Source of the DNA: Terana coerulea
Lineage: Eukaryota; Basidiomycota; Agaricomycetes; Polyporales; Phanerochaetaceae
DNA length: 64,000 bases
Assembly: GCA_024811115.1 (NCBI GenBank)
Contig: JAKOGH010000690.1
Location: 62,001-126,000, forward strand
Direction: 5' to 3'
Shown piece by piece: positions 22,643-32,813 of the stretch (its first letter is position 1; each line of letters opens with the position of its first letter). The translations under genes were made by a program, and so were the position numbers. The notes under the pieces are model-generated. The model was not told the origin of the DNA, did not search any database, and saw only the letters and a program-made list of their open reading frames with translations.

Positions 22643-23093
22643 AATTCCTTAATGTTCACTCATTTGTCCGTCATTTCACAACTGGTTTGCCATGCTCGGC
22701 TTTTATTATATTGCGGGGAACAAGATACGCCATGTTCTGCATCCACCAGATGGAGAAAACCATGAGAAGAAAGTGGAGAGGGAAGGGAAGAAACGCGATT
22801 GGCAGTAGACGTTTGAACGAGGATACATTGCTGAGGTCACAAGATCTCAACAACAGGCTTGGATATTTAACAGTCAGTGTTTGAGCCGCGTTGGTGGGGG
22901 CTAAGAACACCGTCAATAGAATGTAGCTACATCGGCGAGCGTAGAGTTGTGTGAAAAGGCTGCGTTTACATAAATGGGTCCTTACATTAGAATGCGCAAC
23001 GGGCGAGCCAACCAAATTCACCCCTATATATTCGTCAGATATACGAAAAGGCCGTGAACGTAGTGAGAAGCTCACACTATCGGCATTCGCAGG
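22643..23093. other. Spacer between MITE and B4
   Basis: About 450 bases without a supported gene. It is the 3' flank of the B4 pseudogene. Confidence 0.3.
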
Positions 23094-24569
23094 TTATGCG
23101 CTGCTCATAGCTTCCGTGTTGATCGGCCAAGGGTGCACGCTGAATATATTCCCGAGGTCGTTCCACACCTCACGACGACGCTTGTTGACCCTCTGTATTA
23201 GACCCCCTTCACATTGTGTACAAAGTGAGTTCCGCGGGTTGCTCGCTCTATGGTCGATAAGCCCGGGTTCTATGGACATACAGTACCCCGATAGCCTATT
23301 CAAGTTATCATATTCACTTCGTTGTGTTGCATTCACAACGGCATCGATGCTCTTGAACCACAAGATCTCGCGGCACTTGTGAGTCCGGCCCAACCTGCTA
23401 AACACGGAGCGTTGCCGTGAATCGACGACGTATCTCAACGCCGATTCGCACGATTCGCATAATGCAACCTCATGATTTTCTTCGATGTCCTCAAGCCAGC
23501 TTCGTGGTGGATGTAGAGGAGTAGGCGTGGAGAAGTAGGCATCTTCGAGCCCAGTGTTGCATAACAGTTTGAGAACACTCTCGCAACTTTCGGGATCAAT
23601 GCAACGCGATTTCTTGAAGTCGAAGTCGCACAGCATGTCAGTGATAGGGAATACACCCAAGTGCTCTCCTCAACCAGTGCGTCCTTCCCAGCTAAGACGC
23701 GCTGCAGGTCTTCTCTGGATAGCTGGACCCTCTCGCCGACTTATTGCACACCGTTGAACAGAACATCGGCTTCCAAGCTGCAGCAGCGATAGAGTGCCAT
23801 GACGAGTATAGACCGCACGTTGAGAGCGCTTGCCAGGTCGACCACTCCGATACAGTCGACCAGGCCATAGCGAACAGGCGATTCTTTGCGCGGGAAATCC
23901 TATCGTCCAAGCCACTGGTCTTCAAATGTCACTGGAAAGGCGACATTCAAGCGACTAATGGCTTCTTTCATGATATATTTGACTTTGTACTTGCAGCCGA
24001 TTAATGCAGCCTTTCGGAGCTGTGGAAACTGGAGACTGCGGTTGCGGTCGTAAAATCCACTGCAGCCTAGTCTCCGTAGCTGACTATAAACGGTCGGATG
24101 ACAGTCGATCCAAACCTTGTATATAACTGCAGCCCCACCATTCAGTCTTCTGCACGGGAGGTATGATGTCAAAATCACATACCTGTCTGCTCCATCGTAC
24201 AGGATAAGCAAAAATTCGCGAGATCCGCGCCATTATCTTGGACATGTAGGATGGGACACCCTTCGAGCTTAACACCGTTCTGTGCCGGAAGCGCGTCCAC
24301 AAGCTGGCCAAGGACCTCGGAATGCCACCGAAGCACGGAACCATGGACTTTAAACATCATTCACTCTGCGGCAACTACGGCCCTCCCGTCCTTGAACCAC
24401 AGCCGATCGTGCAACGGTCCTCCAGCAGAGCGCTGCGTCGAGCTTGCGACGACGACCTCGTCACGTCGGGTTGTTGCTCCACGAGCTTCCTCTTCTTCGA
24501 TGCCGAGGCTTTTGGGCTGTCGACATCAGCCACTGGGTTATTCAACGCAGCAGCGCGTGTCCGAACCAT
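23094..24569 (-). pseudogene. BTB/POZ pseudogene B4 with duplicated C-terminal module
   Basis: Starts MVRTRAAALNNPVADVDS with a SKKRK patch, then shifts frame before LHDRLWFKDGRAVVAAE, which is followed directly by an in-frame TGA and then MMFKVHGSVLRWHSEVL. A further shift separates NFCLSC from the expected LILYDGADR. The next exon reads FYDRNRSLQFPQLRKAA and includes more stops. The last part (23094-23660) is open and holds two successive copies of the family C-terminal module: LCESCESALRYVVDSRQRS and, further on, LCTQCEGGLIQRVNKRRR ending LGNIFSVHPWP. So the gene is broken in at least four places, yet its 3' end preserves a tandem internal duplication. Confidence 0.75.
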
Positions 24570-24680
24570 GTCGACGCAGTTTTAAAGCCACTTGACAAGA
24601 CGACGGTGTTCAAGTTGCACAAGACGAGAAGAAACGAGTCATCATCAAGCGCGCGTCAGCTCCAAAACGCCACAAAGCTG

Positions 24681-27452
24681 CTAGGACGAATTCGGCCAAG
24701 GGCAAGCGCTAGTCGAGAAATGCAATATTACTGGACGACGCAGTGTTCGATACTCATTACGAGAATCACCGCACCAGAGTAAAAATCTGAAGCTCATGCG
24801 TCCATCTTGACATCCCCCTCCGCATCCCTGCGCACCCACAGCAGGCTTCTCTGCCTCAGACGGAGACGCGTCGCCCTTTTCGACCTCACTCGCCGCCTCG
24901 AGGGGTGCATCCACAATCACGACATCACCCTTGCTTTCGCCCAGGCTGATACCGCTCTGAGACGCTCCGAGGCCATCCTTGTCCTCTTTTCCGTCCTTCT
25001 CGTTCTGCTCCTCCTTAGCGTCCTCCTTGACGTGCTCCGGGCCTTCGTGGTTTTCGTCCTTGTCCGCTGTGCCCAGGTTCGCAGCCTCCTCAGCCGCAGT
25101 CTGCTTCTCAGCCTCGATGGCCTGCGCGAGTTGTAGAACGTCGCCGGTGCCGATGCTCCCGAAGAGGCGCAGATACTTCTCCCGCGAGACACGCAGCGCG
25201 AGCCATGACCAGCGCTGCTTGCTCTGCAATACACGTTCAGCAAAACAGACCGATACTAGAACGTACAGTACCCACCTCTTCGTACCCAGAGATCTGCTCA
25301 TCTGGCGGCAGCAGTGGTTCTGGTGGTACGACGACCGGCGGCGCTTGCACCACGACCGCAGGCGTCGGTATCGGCGCCACAATGGGTGTCGGGGCGGGCT
25401 CTGGAGGTTTCACCGGCGCCGTGCCAGGCTTCGCCGGTAGTGACGGGTGTAGCGGTGCAGCGACTGGTGGCGCAGGGGACACAGCCGGCCGCGGCGCCAC
25501 CACTGGAGTCGCCGACAATGCTGCCTCTTGCGAGGGCGTGGAAACCGCTGGTGCAGGAGATGCAGCCGCCGATGCAGCGGCCTGCTTTGCACGCGCGGCC
25601 GCAAGGCGCTGGGCGTTCTGGGCGAGCTGCTTCTTGCGCATCTGGATCCGCATGTCGTCCTGCTTGACCTTCTTGACGAAGTCTTGCACGTCACCGGCTC
25701 TGAACACACTCGTGAGAATGCTGGTGACAGTTTATGAGTCAATCGTGCTTACTGAAATGGGTGCTCCAAGTCGTGCAAGTCCCGGTAGCCCATCTCCCAA
25801 ATCTCTGTCAGACCCGCTGACCCATGTGAATGCGGCCATGCCTCGGGCTCCTCCCGCATCTTCCGGCGCACCTCCTTCGTCGCCTCCTCGAGCCCGAGCC
25901 GGCGCGTCACCTTCTTGCCGTCCTCCTCAACCTCGACCTCCTCCGCCCATGGCGCCTTGTCGAATGGCGCGCACAGCTCGTTCTTCCAACGCACCCAATT
26001 CTTCTCGCGCTCGAGGATGACGGCGATCGTCTCTGCAAATGCGCGCCCGTTCGGCGTCGTCTGCCGCAGCTCCTCACCAGTTTTCTGGATGACCTCGAGT
26101 ACCCACTTCTCGTCCTCTGCGCCGAGCGTAAAGTCCATGTGCAGAGAGCGGTTCTTGGGAGTCGCTGCCCATGTTGCTTTGGTGACCTTGGTGAAGGTGA
26201 GTACGTGGTGCAGGAGGATAAGAAGCTGGAACAGAAATTGACGGCGGAAATGGGTGTCTGCAATCTGGTATACCACGTTAGCGGGTCCTTCGCATGTGTA
26301 TGACAGAGTAGCATACCTCAAGATCTAGCAGGTCTGGGCTTGTAAGGTGTTTAGCAAAAAGTAACCCTGGTCCTCGTTCGCAAAGCCCGGCTCGGGCTCT
26401 CGCCTTCGCTTCAACGAGCTGGAACCGGAATTGGCTTTGCTTCCCATCAGAGCTCGCTCCTTAGCTGTCGCCTCTTTGATGACAGGCAGAACTTTGTTGA
26501 CAGATTCCTTGAACGTTTCGAAGGTTAGAGGTTCGACGAAGATGGATGGCTTGGAGAACGGCAACTGCAGAGACCAGAAGGTCTTGTAGAAATCTATGCA
26601 TACATGAGTCCATGATGCGTTGCCACTGACCGATAACGACGCACCATCTTTCTGCTCTTGCTTCTTGTCCACAGCCGTAGACGACTCATTCGTCTCCTCC
26701 TCGGGCTTCACTTCATCAACTTGCATCTCATCTCCAGTCGATACCTGCGGCTTCTCTACCACGTCCATCTTCGAGTCGTCAACATCTTCCTCCTTCCTGA
26801 TGCCTGGCCCATCCCACATAGGGCCATATTCGCCGCGAAGGTTTACGCCACTTCTCTCTCCGAGCGGGAACACCTGGCTCAAGAACGTCAATATTCGCCC
26901 ACAGAAGAGCGTGGTCGAGCCCATCTTCGAGAGACGGCGCAGCAGGTCGTTCAGCAGCCGCAGAAGTACTAGGGCTTTGCCCTTTTGCGGGACCATGCCC
27001 TTAGTAAGGACACCCGCGCGGCTCTCTATCCATGAGAATATATGCGAGCACGACGCGATGGTTTGCGCTTCGAGCAACTCGTAGAGGAGGTTGAAAGGGA
27101 AGATCTGTTCGCAGGCATCCTTCTCCGTGAAGGACGATACGACTTCTAGCCTGAGCAAGAGGTCGTCGTAGTATGTAGTCGATGGGTCCTTCAAAGCTTT
27201 GCCTTCCGTAGCCTACTGAGCGGGGCCCTGAGTTAACAATCACTACGTAATGGGGTGTTAACGTACAGCCAAGGTAAAGACTTCATTTCGTAGCGCATAT
27301 TCCCAGTAGGTTTTTCGGTTCTCTGGTGAGGTCTTCGGCTCGACTAAGGCAATTGCACTTGCAACCTGTTCGTCGAGCGTCGGCTTCTCGAGGTCTGCTG
27401 ATGGCGGTAAGTCTTGTAGAAGTTGCTTCAGCGCATTTTCTACAGCCTGCAT
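24681..27452 (-). CDS. THO complex subunit 1 (Hpr1/THOC1 homologue)
   Basis: The THO complex couples transcription elongation to mRNA export in the nucleus. The chosen start MQAVENALKQLLQDLPPSA (27452) leads into WEYALRNEVFTLAVR. The next exon reads DDLLLRLEVVSSFTEKDAC ... GMVPQKGKALVLLRLLNDL, the characteristic THOC1 core. It continues with DTHFRRQFLFQLLILLHHVL in the following exon, as in the family. An acidic insert with EEDVDDSKMDVVEKP interrupts the core. The C-terminal third is low complexity (Ala/Pro runs, then acidic Glu/Lys). The last codons are uncertain: the frame continues to 24681, but an alternative frame gives a compact end DAEGDVKMDA near 24796. Divergent from the acyltransferase gene at 27968. 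Confidence 0.8.
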
Positions 27453-27967
27453 GAAGATCAATGGGCCTTCGTGACGTTGGCCAGAGTAGAGGGACAGGAA
27501 TGGGAGCTCAAAGAGCGTACGAGTGAATGGAGGGTGAGTGCAAGTCGCGACTGGGAGGGTCCAGGCCAAGGTCCAGGCCGATTAGGGTTCGCGGCAAGGT
27601 TAAGGATACCCCTAACCTAGCGTTAGGTGTTACCTTACACCGTCACTTGTTTTTCGTTCTCTCTCGTTCAACTCTCGTTGCTCTCTCGCTCAACTCTCGC
27701 TTCGCTCGCACTCACATCTTTCCAAGCACTCCAACCTCCGTGCATGCCCTTGCTTTCTGAACACATAGTCTCGCTCGGCTCTTTCAACATGAGCTGACAA
27801 GTCCAGTCTGTTTCAGTTACGCGCTCGTCAAGCGATGTCTGCCGACGTCCGTCCAGGCAATGTTGACGTTTGCTCGTTCAGTCGTGCCTTAATCCATGCA
27901 AGACCAGCACCGCTGCTGAACGACTTGCTCTCACCCACCACATCCACGCTTGTCGGTCTCCTCCAGG
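27453..27967. promoter_or_regulatory. Divergent promoter region between THOC1-like and acyltransferase genes
   Basis: About 515 bases between two head-to-head genes. Near 27655-27720 there is a pyrimidine-rich tract with repeated CTCTCGTTCAACTCTCG-type units, a common feature of basidiomycete promoters. No TATA box is obvious. Confidence 0.4.
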
Positions 27968-29249
27968 ATGTCGAGTAGCAGGACGGGCTTTTTCGCCGGG
28001 CTCAACTTCATGCCCACTCCAGAGGACAGGCTCCCCATGACGGCCGCTCGCGCAATTCAAAGCATGGCACCCGCTTACCTGTGCTGCTACGCCATGGCTG
28101 TTCTGGTCGTTATCCCGGGGACGCGCATATACAGGCTGGCATTGCTTCCAGTCGCGTTATTCGCCGCGTTCAAAGGGGTAACCACGTATGACCACTCCAG
28201 CGGGGATCCTTCTCAGACGCATATGAATTTCGGCCAATGCGTGAGCATATTTCCGCTATCTCTGGCGATGCTCTAATATTTGATTGCTCAGTTGGGGATG
28301 TTGATGAACGCCATGCGCATGCTTTGGTGGTCCGTTCAAGCACAACCACTCGAACGTACTCCTGCAAAGCGGCGAAACGTATGGCTTGACGCGCTTGACT
28401 TGATGTCAAACACCCGTGGTATTAGTTGGACGTGGGGCGAGCACACGCCACTACCACCCGACACGCGTCCCACACATAGCAAGATCGCTTTCGTGTCCGC
28501 CACAGCTGTCCGCCTTTTCAAGAACGTCTTCCTCTATGACGCATTGAACACGCTCATACGTACTGTCGCCCCTCCAGAAGTTAGCACATCCGCCGGCGGG
28601 TCCATCTTCGACACGACCTTACCACCCGTGACTCGGTACGCGTACTCCTCGCTCATAGTCCTCATTTACGGCCCCGTTTTCTGGCTGTCTATGGAGATAT
28701 TTTACGACATCGCGGCCGTTTTTGCATTAAGCACTCCCGGCCTCGGATACGAGACAGCGGATTGGCCCGCGTACTCCAATGCGCCCTACTGCTCGACATC
28801 CATCTCCGAATTCTGGTCACGCCGCTGGCATCAGACGAACCGGCACATATTCATTCAGTTGTCCCGTCCTTTGACCCACCTCTTCGGCCACGCCGGCACG
28901 GTCATTGGCGCGTTCTTCCTCTCCGGCGTTCTGCACGACTGGTCTATGTGGGGTATGGGGAAGGGCACGAACTTCACGAAGACGGGTGGATTTTTCCTGG
29001 CGATGGCTCTCGGCGTTCTGTTCGAGAATGCGTGGACGAAGATAACGGGTAGGAAGGTCAGCGGGTGGAAGGGGTGGGCGTGGACGATGGTATGGACTGT
29101 GGCGTGGGGAACCTGGTCGTGGACGCGTGGATGCGGACAGGGCTGGGTGGTGGAGAGATTTTGCCTCCCTGGGCGAGGCCAGCACAAGCACTTCTTACGG
29201 CTGCGAAGTCGCTCAAAATTACCACAGGCTTAACGATGCCCTGATTCTA
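27968..29249 (+). CDS. Wax synthase-like membrane-bound O-acyltransferase (probable 3' frameshift)
   Basis: Multi-span ER membrane acyltransferase of the MBOAT/wax-synthase family, which in fungi includes acetyl transferases acting on terpenoids; the substrate here is unknown. Exon 1 (27968-28240) starts MSSSRTGFFAGLNFMP, and the intron 28241-28291 is followed by LGMLMNAMRMLWWSV. The hallmarks are EFWSRRWHQ and, after LFGHAGTVIGAFFLSG, the active-site-like VLHDWSMWG. The frame as read ends at 29233. Shifting by one base at about 29106 instead gives NLVVDAWMRTG ... WARPAQALL, which fits the DAWxRxG ending I expect for this family, and stops at 29249. So a 1-bp deletion in the GGGG run is likely. 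Confidence 0.75.
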
Positions 29250-29467
29250 ATTTCACAATGGATATTATAGACCGGTCGGTGTAATACCTCCTAAACCGTC
29301 CTCGGAAGCAATAGCTTTATACAGCGTATGTCTGTTTCGTACGCCGTCTTTTCTCAGCCCTCAATAAACAACACTCCTCGGAACATGTCTACTCCTCCGT
29401 ACTTGCTGGAATTCGTGACTGAGTTTGTCCTAGTTGCACCATTAGCAAATTGCAGTCAACAAATGCG
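29250..29467. other. Convergent spacer
   Basis: Short interval between the convergent ends of the acyltransferase and sphingomyelinase copy A. No feature seen. Confidence 0.3.
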
Positions 29468-32112
29468 TCATGAGCTTACCCGGTTGACCAATGCGGTGAG
29501 TATTTGCGCGATGCCCGTCCCCTCACACGCGTCGGACTCGCCATGGGCGTGTCCTTCCGAGTCGCGCTTGCGCTTAAACGAGAGTCCAGGCGAAGGGTCG
29601 TCCTGCAGAGCAGTTTACATTAGCACACATCCGCTGAACACCAACACTATACAGCGTCGAAACACGCACGCAGTTGTTCTCCGCCCGCATCGCCCGCTGG
29701 TCGCACACGATCTGCGCCCTGCATGTGTCGTCGCACGCCGCCACGTCCGCGCCGCGTCGTATGAACGTGTTGTACGTGTCGAACGCGCTCGCGTTCGCCG
29801 CGAATACCTCTGTCAGATTGTGCCAGAACGCGGCGTTCAGCGGCGTGCTGGCCGCGAGCGGCGGGGTGACCATCGGGCCGTAGGTCGTGCGCGCGTTGTA
29901 GTAGAGCTCCCACTGTGGGGAGCTGGATTGGAAGTTGGATGCAGTGGTGTTTGCTGAGACGAGGTTAGTTGAGGGTTAAGAGACAGAGGTGGGTGACGCA
30001 CTGATGTATACCCGCGCGTCCATGATCTCGAAAGTGTCAGGGTCGATGTCGTATATCTTGAACGCTGGGTTCCCGCCTAGTAGTGTGAAAGGCATCGTTA
30101 GTACCCCGTCTTCCGTACTTCCAATATTATCGAAATATGTACTGGTGGGAGTTAGGGCAGGTGCAACGATCGCGATGCTTGTCGCGGTTGCAGCAGTTTG
30201 ATTTGTATAGTCCGAGTATGCGATCTCAAACTCGTCCTATGTTCGAAGTTTAAGCACATCCGCATCTGTCACGCAGAGGAGCTCATGCGCACCTTGTGGC
30301 TGTGTCCAAAGAACTGCGCAGCGATGGTGTTCTTGTATCGCTGGACGACTTGGTCGTAGTAGTTTGACTGGGACACAGACGCGAAAGTAAATTCCGCAAT
30401 CCTGGCTTGAAGCGGATGGACTTGCCTGATCGTTCAGCGCATCCTCCTTGCCCAACGGCATGTGCCCGATGATAAACGCGCGCTGTCCCACGTCCTCTGC
30501 GGCCTGAAGCTCTTGGATTAGGAAGGCCAAGATGCCATTCGGATCGGACCTATGCCGCTTATTTGTTAAAAATAGGGAAAGAAAGTGGATGTATAATGGA
30601 CGCACTGCTGAGTGTCACTGTCGTACAGCCAGAAACTGTGAAAATATTAGGGTAATGCTTTCGGGCACCTGCACAAAACACGCTTACTTCTGCTTGTACC
30701 AGTACTGGGTGTTCAGGGAGATAATACTGTGAAAACAGTAAAATACCATGACCAAGCCATCCTGTGGAGCGTATGAGAGGACATACCGTAGGTTCATCCC
30801 GGGAGCAACGGCGGTGTAGCTTCCAGAAGTATGATCCTCCTGGGACGCGGCGGTGCTACCTATCCATTGCTGTAGTCATGTCAATAGGTAAGGCCTTAAG
30901 TGAACCGATGTGAAAGACGCATACAGTCCACCCTGCAGCCTGAGTATCAAACACCCACTGCGAGTCCAACGTCGTCGTCGTGGTGTTGCGCGGGAACGAG
31001 TTTACTGGAGCAGAGTCGTGGTTACCTGTAAGTGATAATGTCAGCGGCTTCGATTGAAAGTATACAATGAAATGCACTCTCACCAATGACAGGGAACACG
31101 GGTGCGCCGAGCTTTGCGGCCATCTGAGCATTAAATGTCTGCAGGTCATTTGTGACCTCTCTGTGCATGTAATAAACCACAATCAGCGACAGATCTTTAG
31201 AAACCCGGAATGGTACGTTGCCTCACGTTTGATTTACCAGCCATACTGCGCCTGCGCCGCATTTTTCAGCACATAAGTGTGAAGGCTGCACACTAATGTG
31301 ACATACCTTCCACAACATCTCCAGTAAACAGCGTAAACTTAGCGCTTGCGCCGAACTGCTGGGCGGCCTCGAGCATCGAGTCCGCGAGCGTGACGGGTGA
31401 GTCGCAGTTCGAGTTGCCGTTCGGGCCTGCTGGCTCGGTCGGTGCACCGGCCTGGTCCGCGAAGTTTCTGCAGCAAATCGGCTTTGTACAGTTCGACTCC
31501 GAACCGGCCTGGAATAGCGTACCATGGTAGTAAGTATTTTCACATCATTAAGAATCCAGTAGAGTGCAACGCTCACAGTGTAAAACCGGTCGATGTGTAC
31601 GTCGCTGAAGTGTATCACTTGGAAGGGTACCTTGCCCGTAGACTTGAACACCTTCGGTTGTGCGGGTGCCGCCTTTGGGAAAGTGACAGTGAGCTTGTTC
31701 ACTGCAGGTGGCTCACACAGCCCAAAGACCGCATCACAGAACTTGGTTGCGGTCTGGCCGGTCGCGGAGATCTGGCGGAGGGCATGCGCGAGAATAGGTC
31801 CCTGTTCGCCGATTGCGCCTTGGCATACGTCCGCGTCCTCGAGCTACAGATGTACAGAACAAAGAGTGAGTTTGGAAGCAAGCGAACAGAGCAACGACTC
31901 ACCTTGAGATCTTTGCAAATGCTAACGATGGTGTTCACGAACGCGTCGTTCCCGAAGTGCGCGAGGGTCTGTAGTGGGAGGAGCAGCGCGTGGCACGAGG
32001 TGCAGTCCACGGCATTCTCAAAGGCTTGCTCGATGTCGCCGAGTAGATCTGCGGTGGCACCGCTAAAGAGTGCCAGGGCTGGTAGGGCCGCGAGTACTCC
32101 TCTGAGGAACAT
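29468..32112 (-). CDS. Acid sphingomyelinase-like phosphodiesterase, copy A
   Basis: Secreted metallophosphoesterase predicted to hydrolyse sphingomyelin-like phosphodiesters. Starts MFLRGVLAALPALALFSG, a signal peptide, followed by a saposin-B segment with DCTSCHALLLPLQTLAHFG. Later exons supply the catalytic signatures in order: HFSDVHIDRFY (metal DxH), ICCRNFADQAG, LFTGDVVE, GNHDSAPVNSFPRN, AFIIGHMPLGKEDAL and FFGHSHKDEFEIAYSDY. These match the metal ligands of the mammalian enzyme family. The C-terminal exons read AAFWHNLTEVFAANASAFD and end LTALVNRVSS. At least ten short introns. Its 5' half and upstream region are near-identical to copy B; its 3' half is distinct. Confidence 0.85.
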
Positions 32113-32813
32113 CGCTCACAAACGGACGGTGCTGTCGAGGTGCCCGTTAGCGACGTAGAGCATTCGCTACGATGTGCAATACGTACCTGCAACTTATATG
32201 TATTCATCTTGACAACATGGGGGTGAGTGTAGCCCCCACCAGCAGCTGAGAAGCATGTTCGCCCGCGCAACATGAACTCCACGTTCCTGCATCTGGCCAT
32301 ACAAAGCCGGGCTCGGCCATCTCGGCCGAGCTTTACCCAGCCATCGTAGGGCGTCTATACCCACGATATCGCACAGTGCACACGGCGCATGCGGAGGATG
32401 GCAACGAGCAAGGAACGCGGGACGGAATCGAGCTGTAGTTGTTGGCTCGTATGACGACGGCGCGTGCTGCGGTGATGAACGTGCTTAGGAGTTTGGAATC
32501 GAGGATGGGCGATATTGAGCGTGAACATTTGCTGGACCCTGTAGCAACGCAGTAACGTGGAGAATAATGAGTACAGTCTAGTCGTCTGTCAAACTTATGT
32601 CTGCAGCTAAGGAATATAAGTAAACTGTATTCCAACCCCTTACACCACGCGCAGAGGAGTCCACAGTCCAAGCCTGCAGCTGAGGATTTTTATGCAGAGC
32701 GAGTGTTGCGCATTTGTAGTCGCTATGGTGACAGCTGTACCTCAATCTGCGATGGCGCTCTTTGGTACCTGTCCGCTTCTTCTAACGCGATCAAACCCAT
32801 GCACCAACCCGTC
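32113..32813. repeat. Duplicated intergenic region (left copy)
   Basis: Upstream region of copy A. It aligns by eye with 35498-36172 upstream of copy B, sharing ACATGAACNCCACGTTCCTG and CCCACGATATCGCNCA blocks with moderate divergence. It is part of the segmental duplication that created copy B, and presumably carries the promoter. Confidence 0.6.

Noticed and set aside
25205..26020. 271-codon plus-strand frame in the THO subunit region
   Set aside because: Low-complexity Gly/Ala/Pro translation opposite the Ala/Pro-rich tail of the minus-strand gene.
31397..32158. 253-codon plus-strand frame over the sphingomyelinase gene
   Set aside because: It is antisense to exons with catalytic motifs and a signal peptide, and spans known intron positions; a GC-driven shadow.
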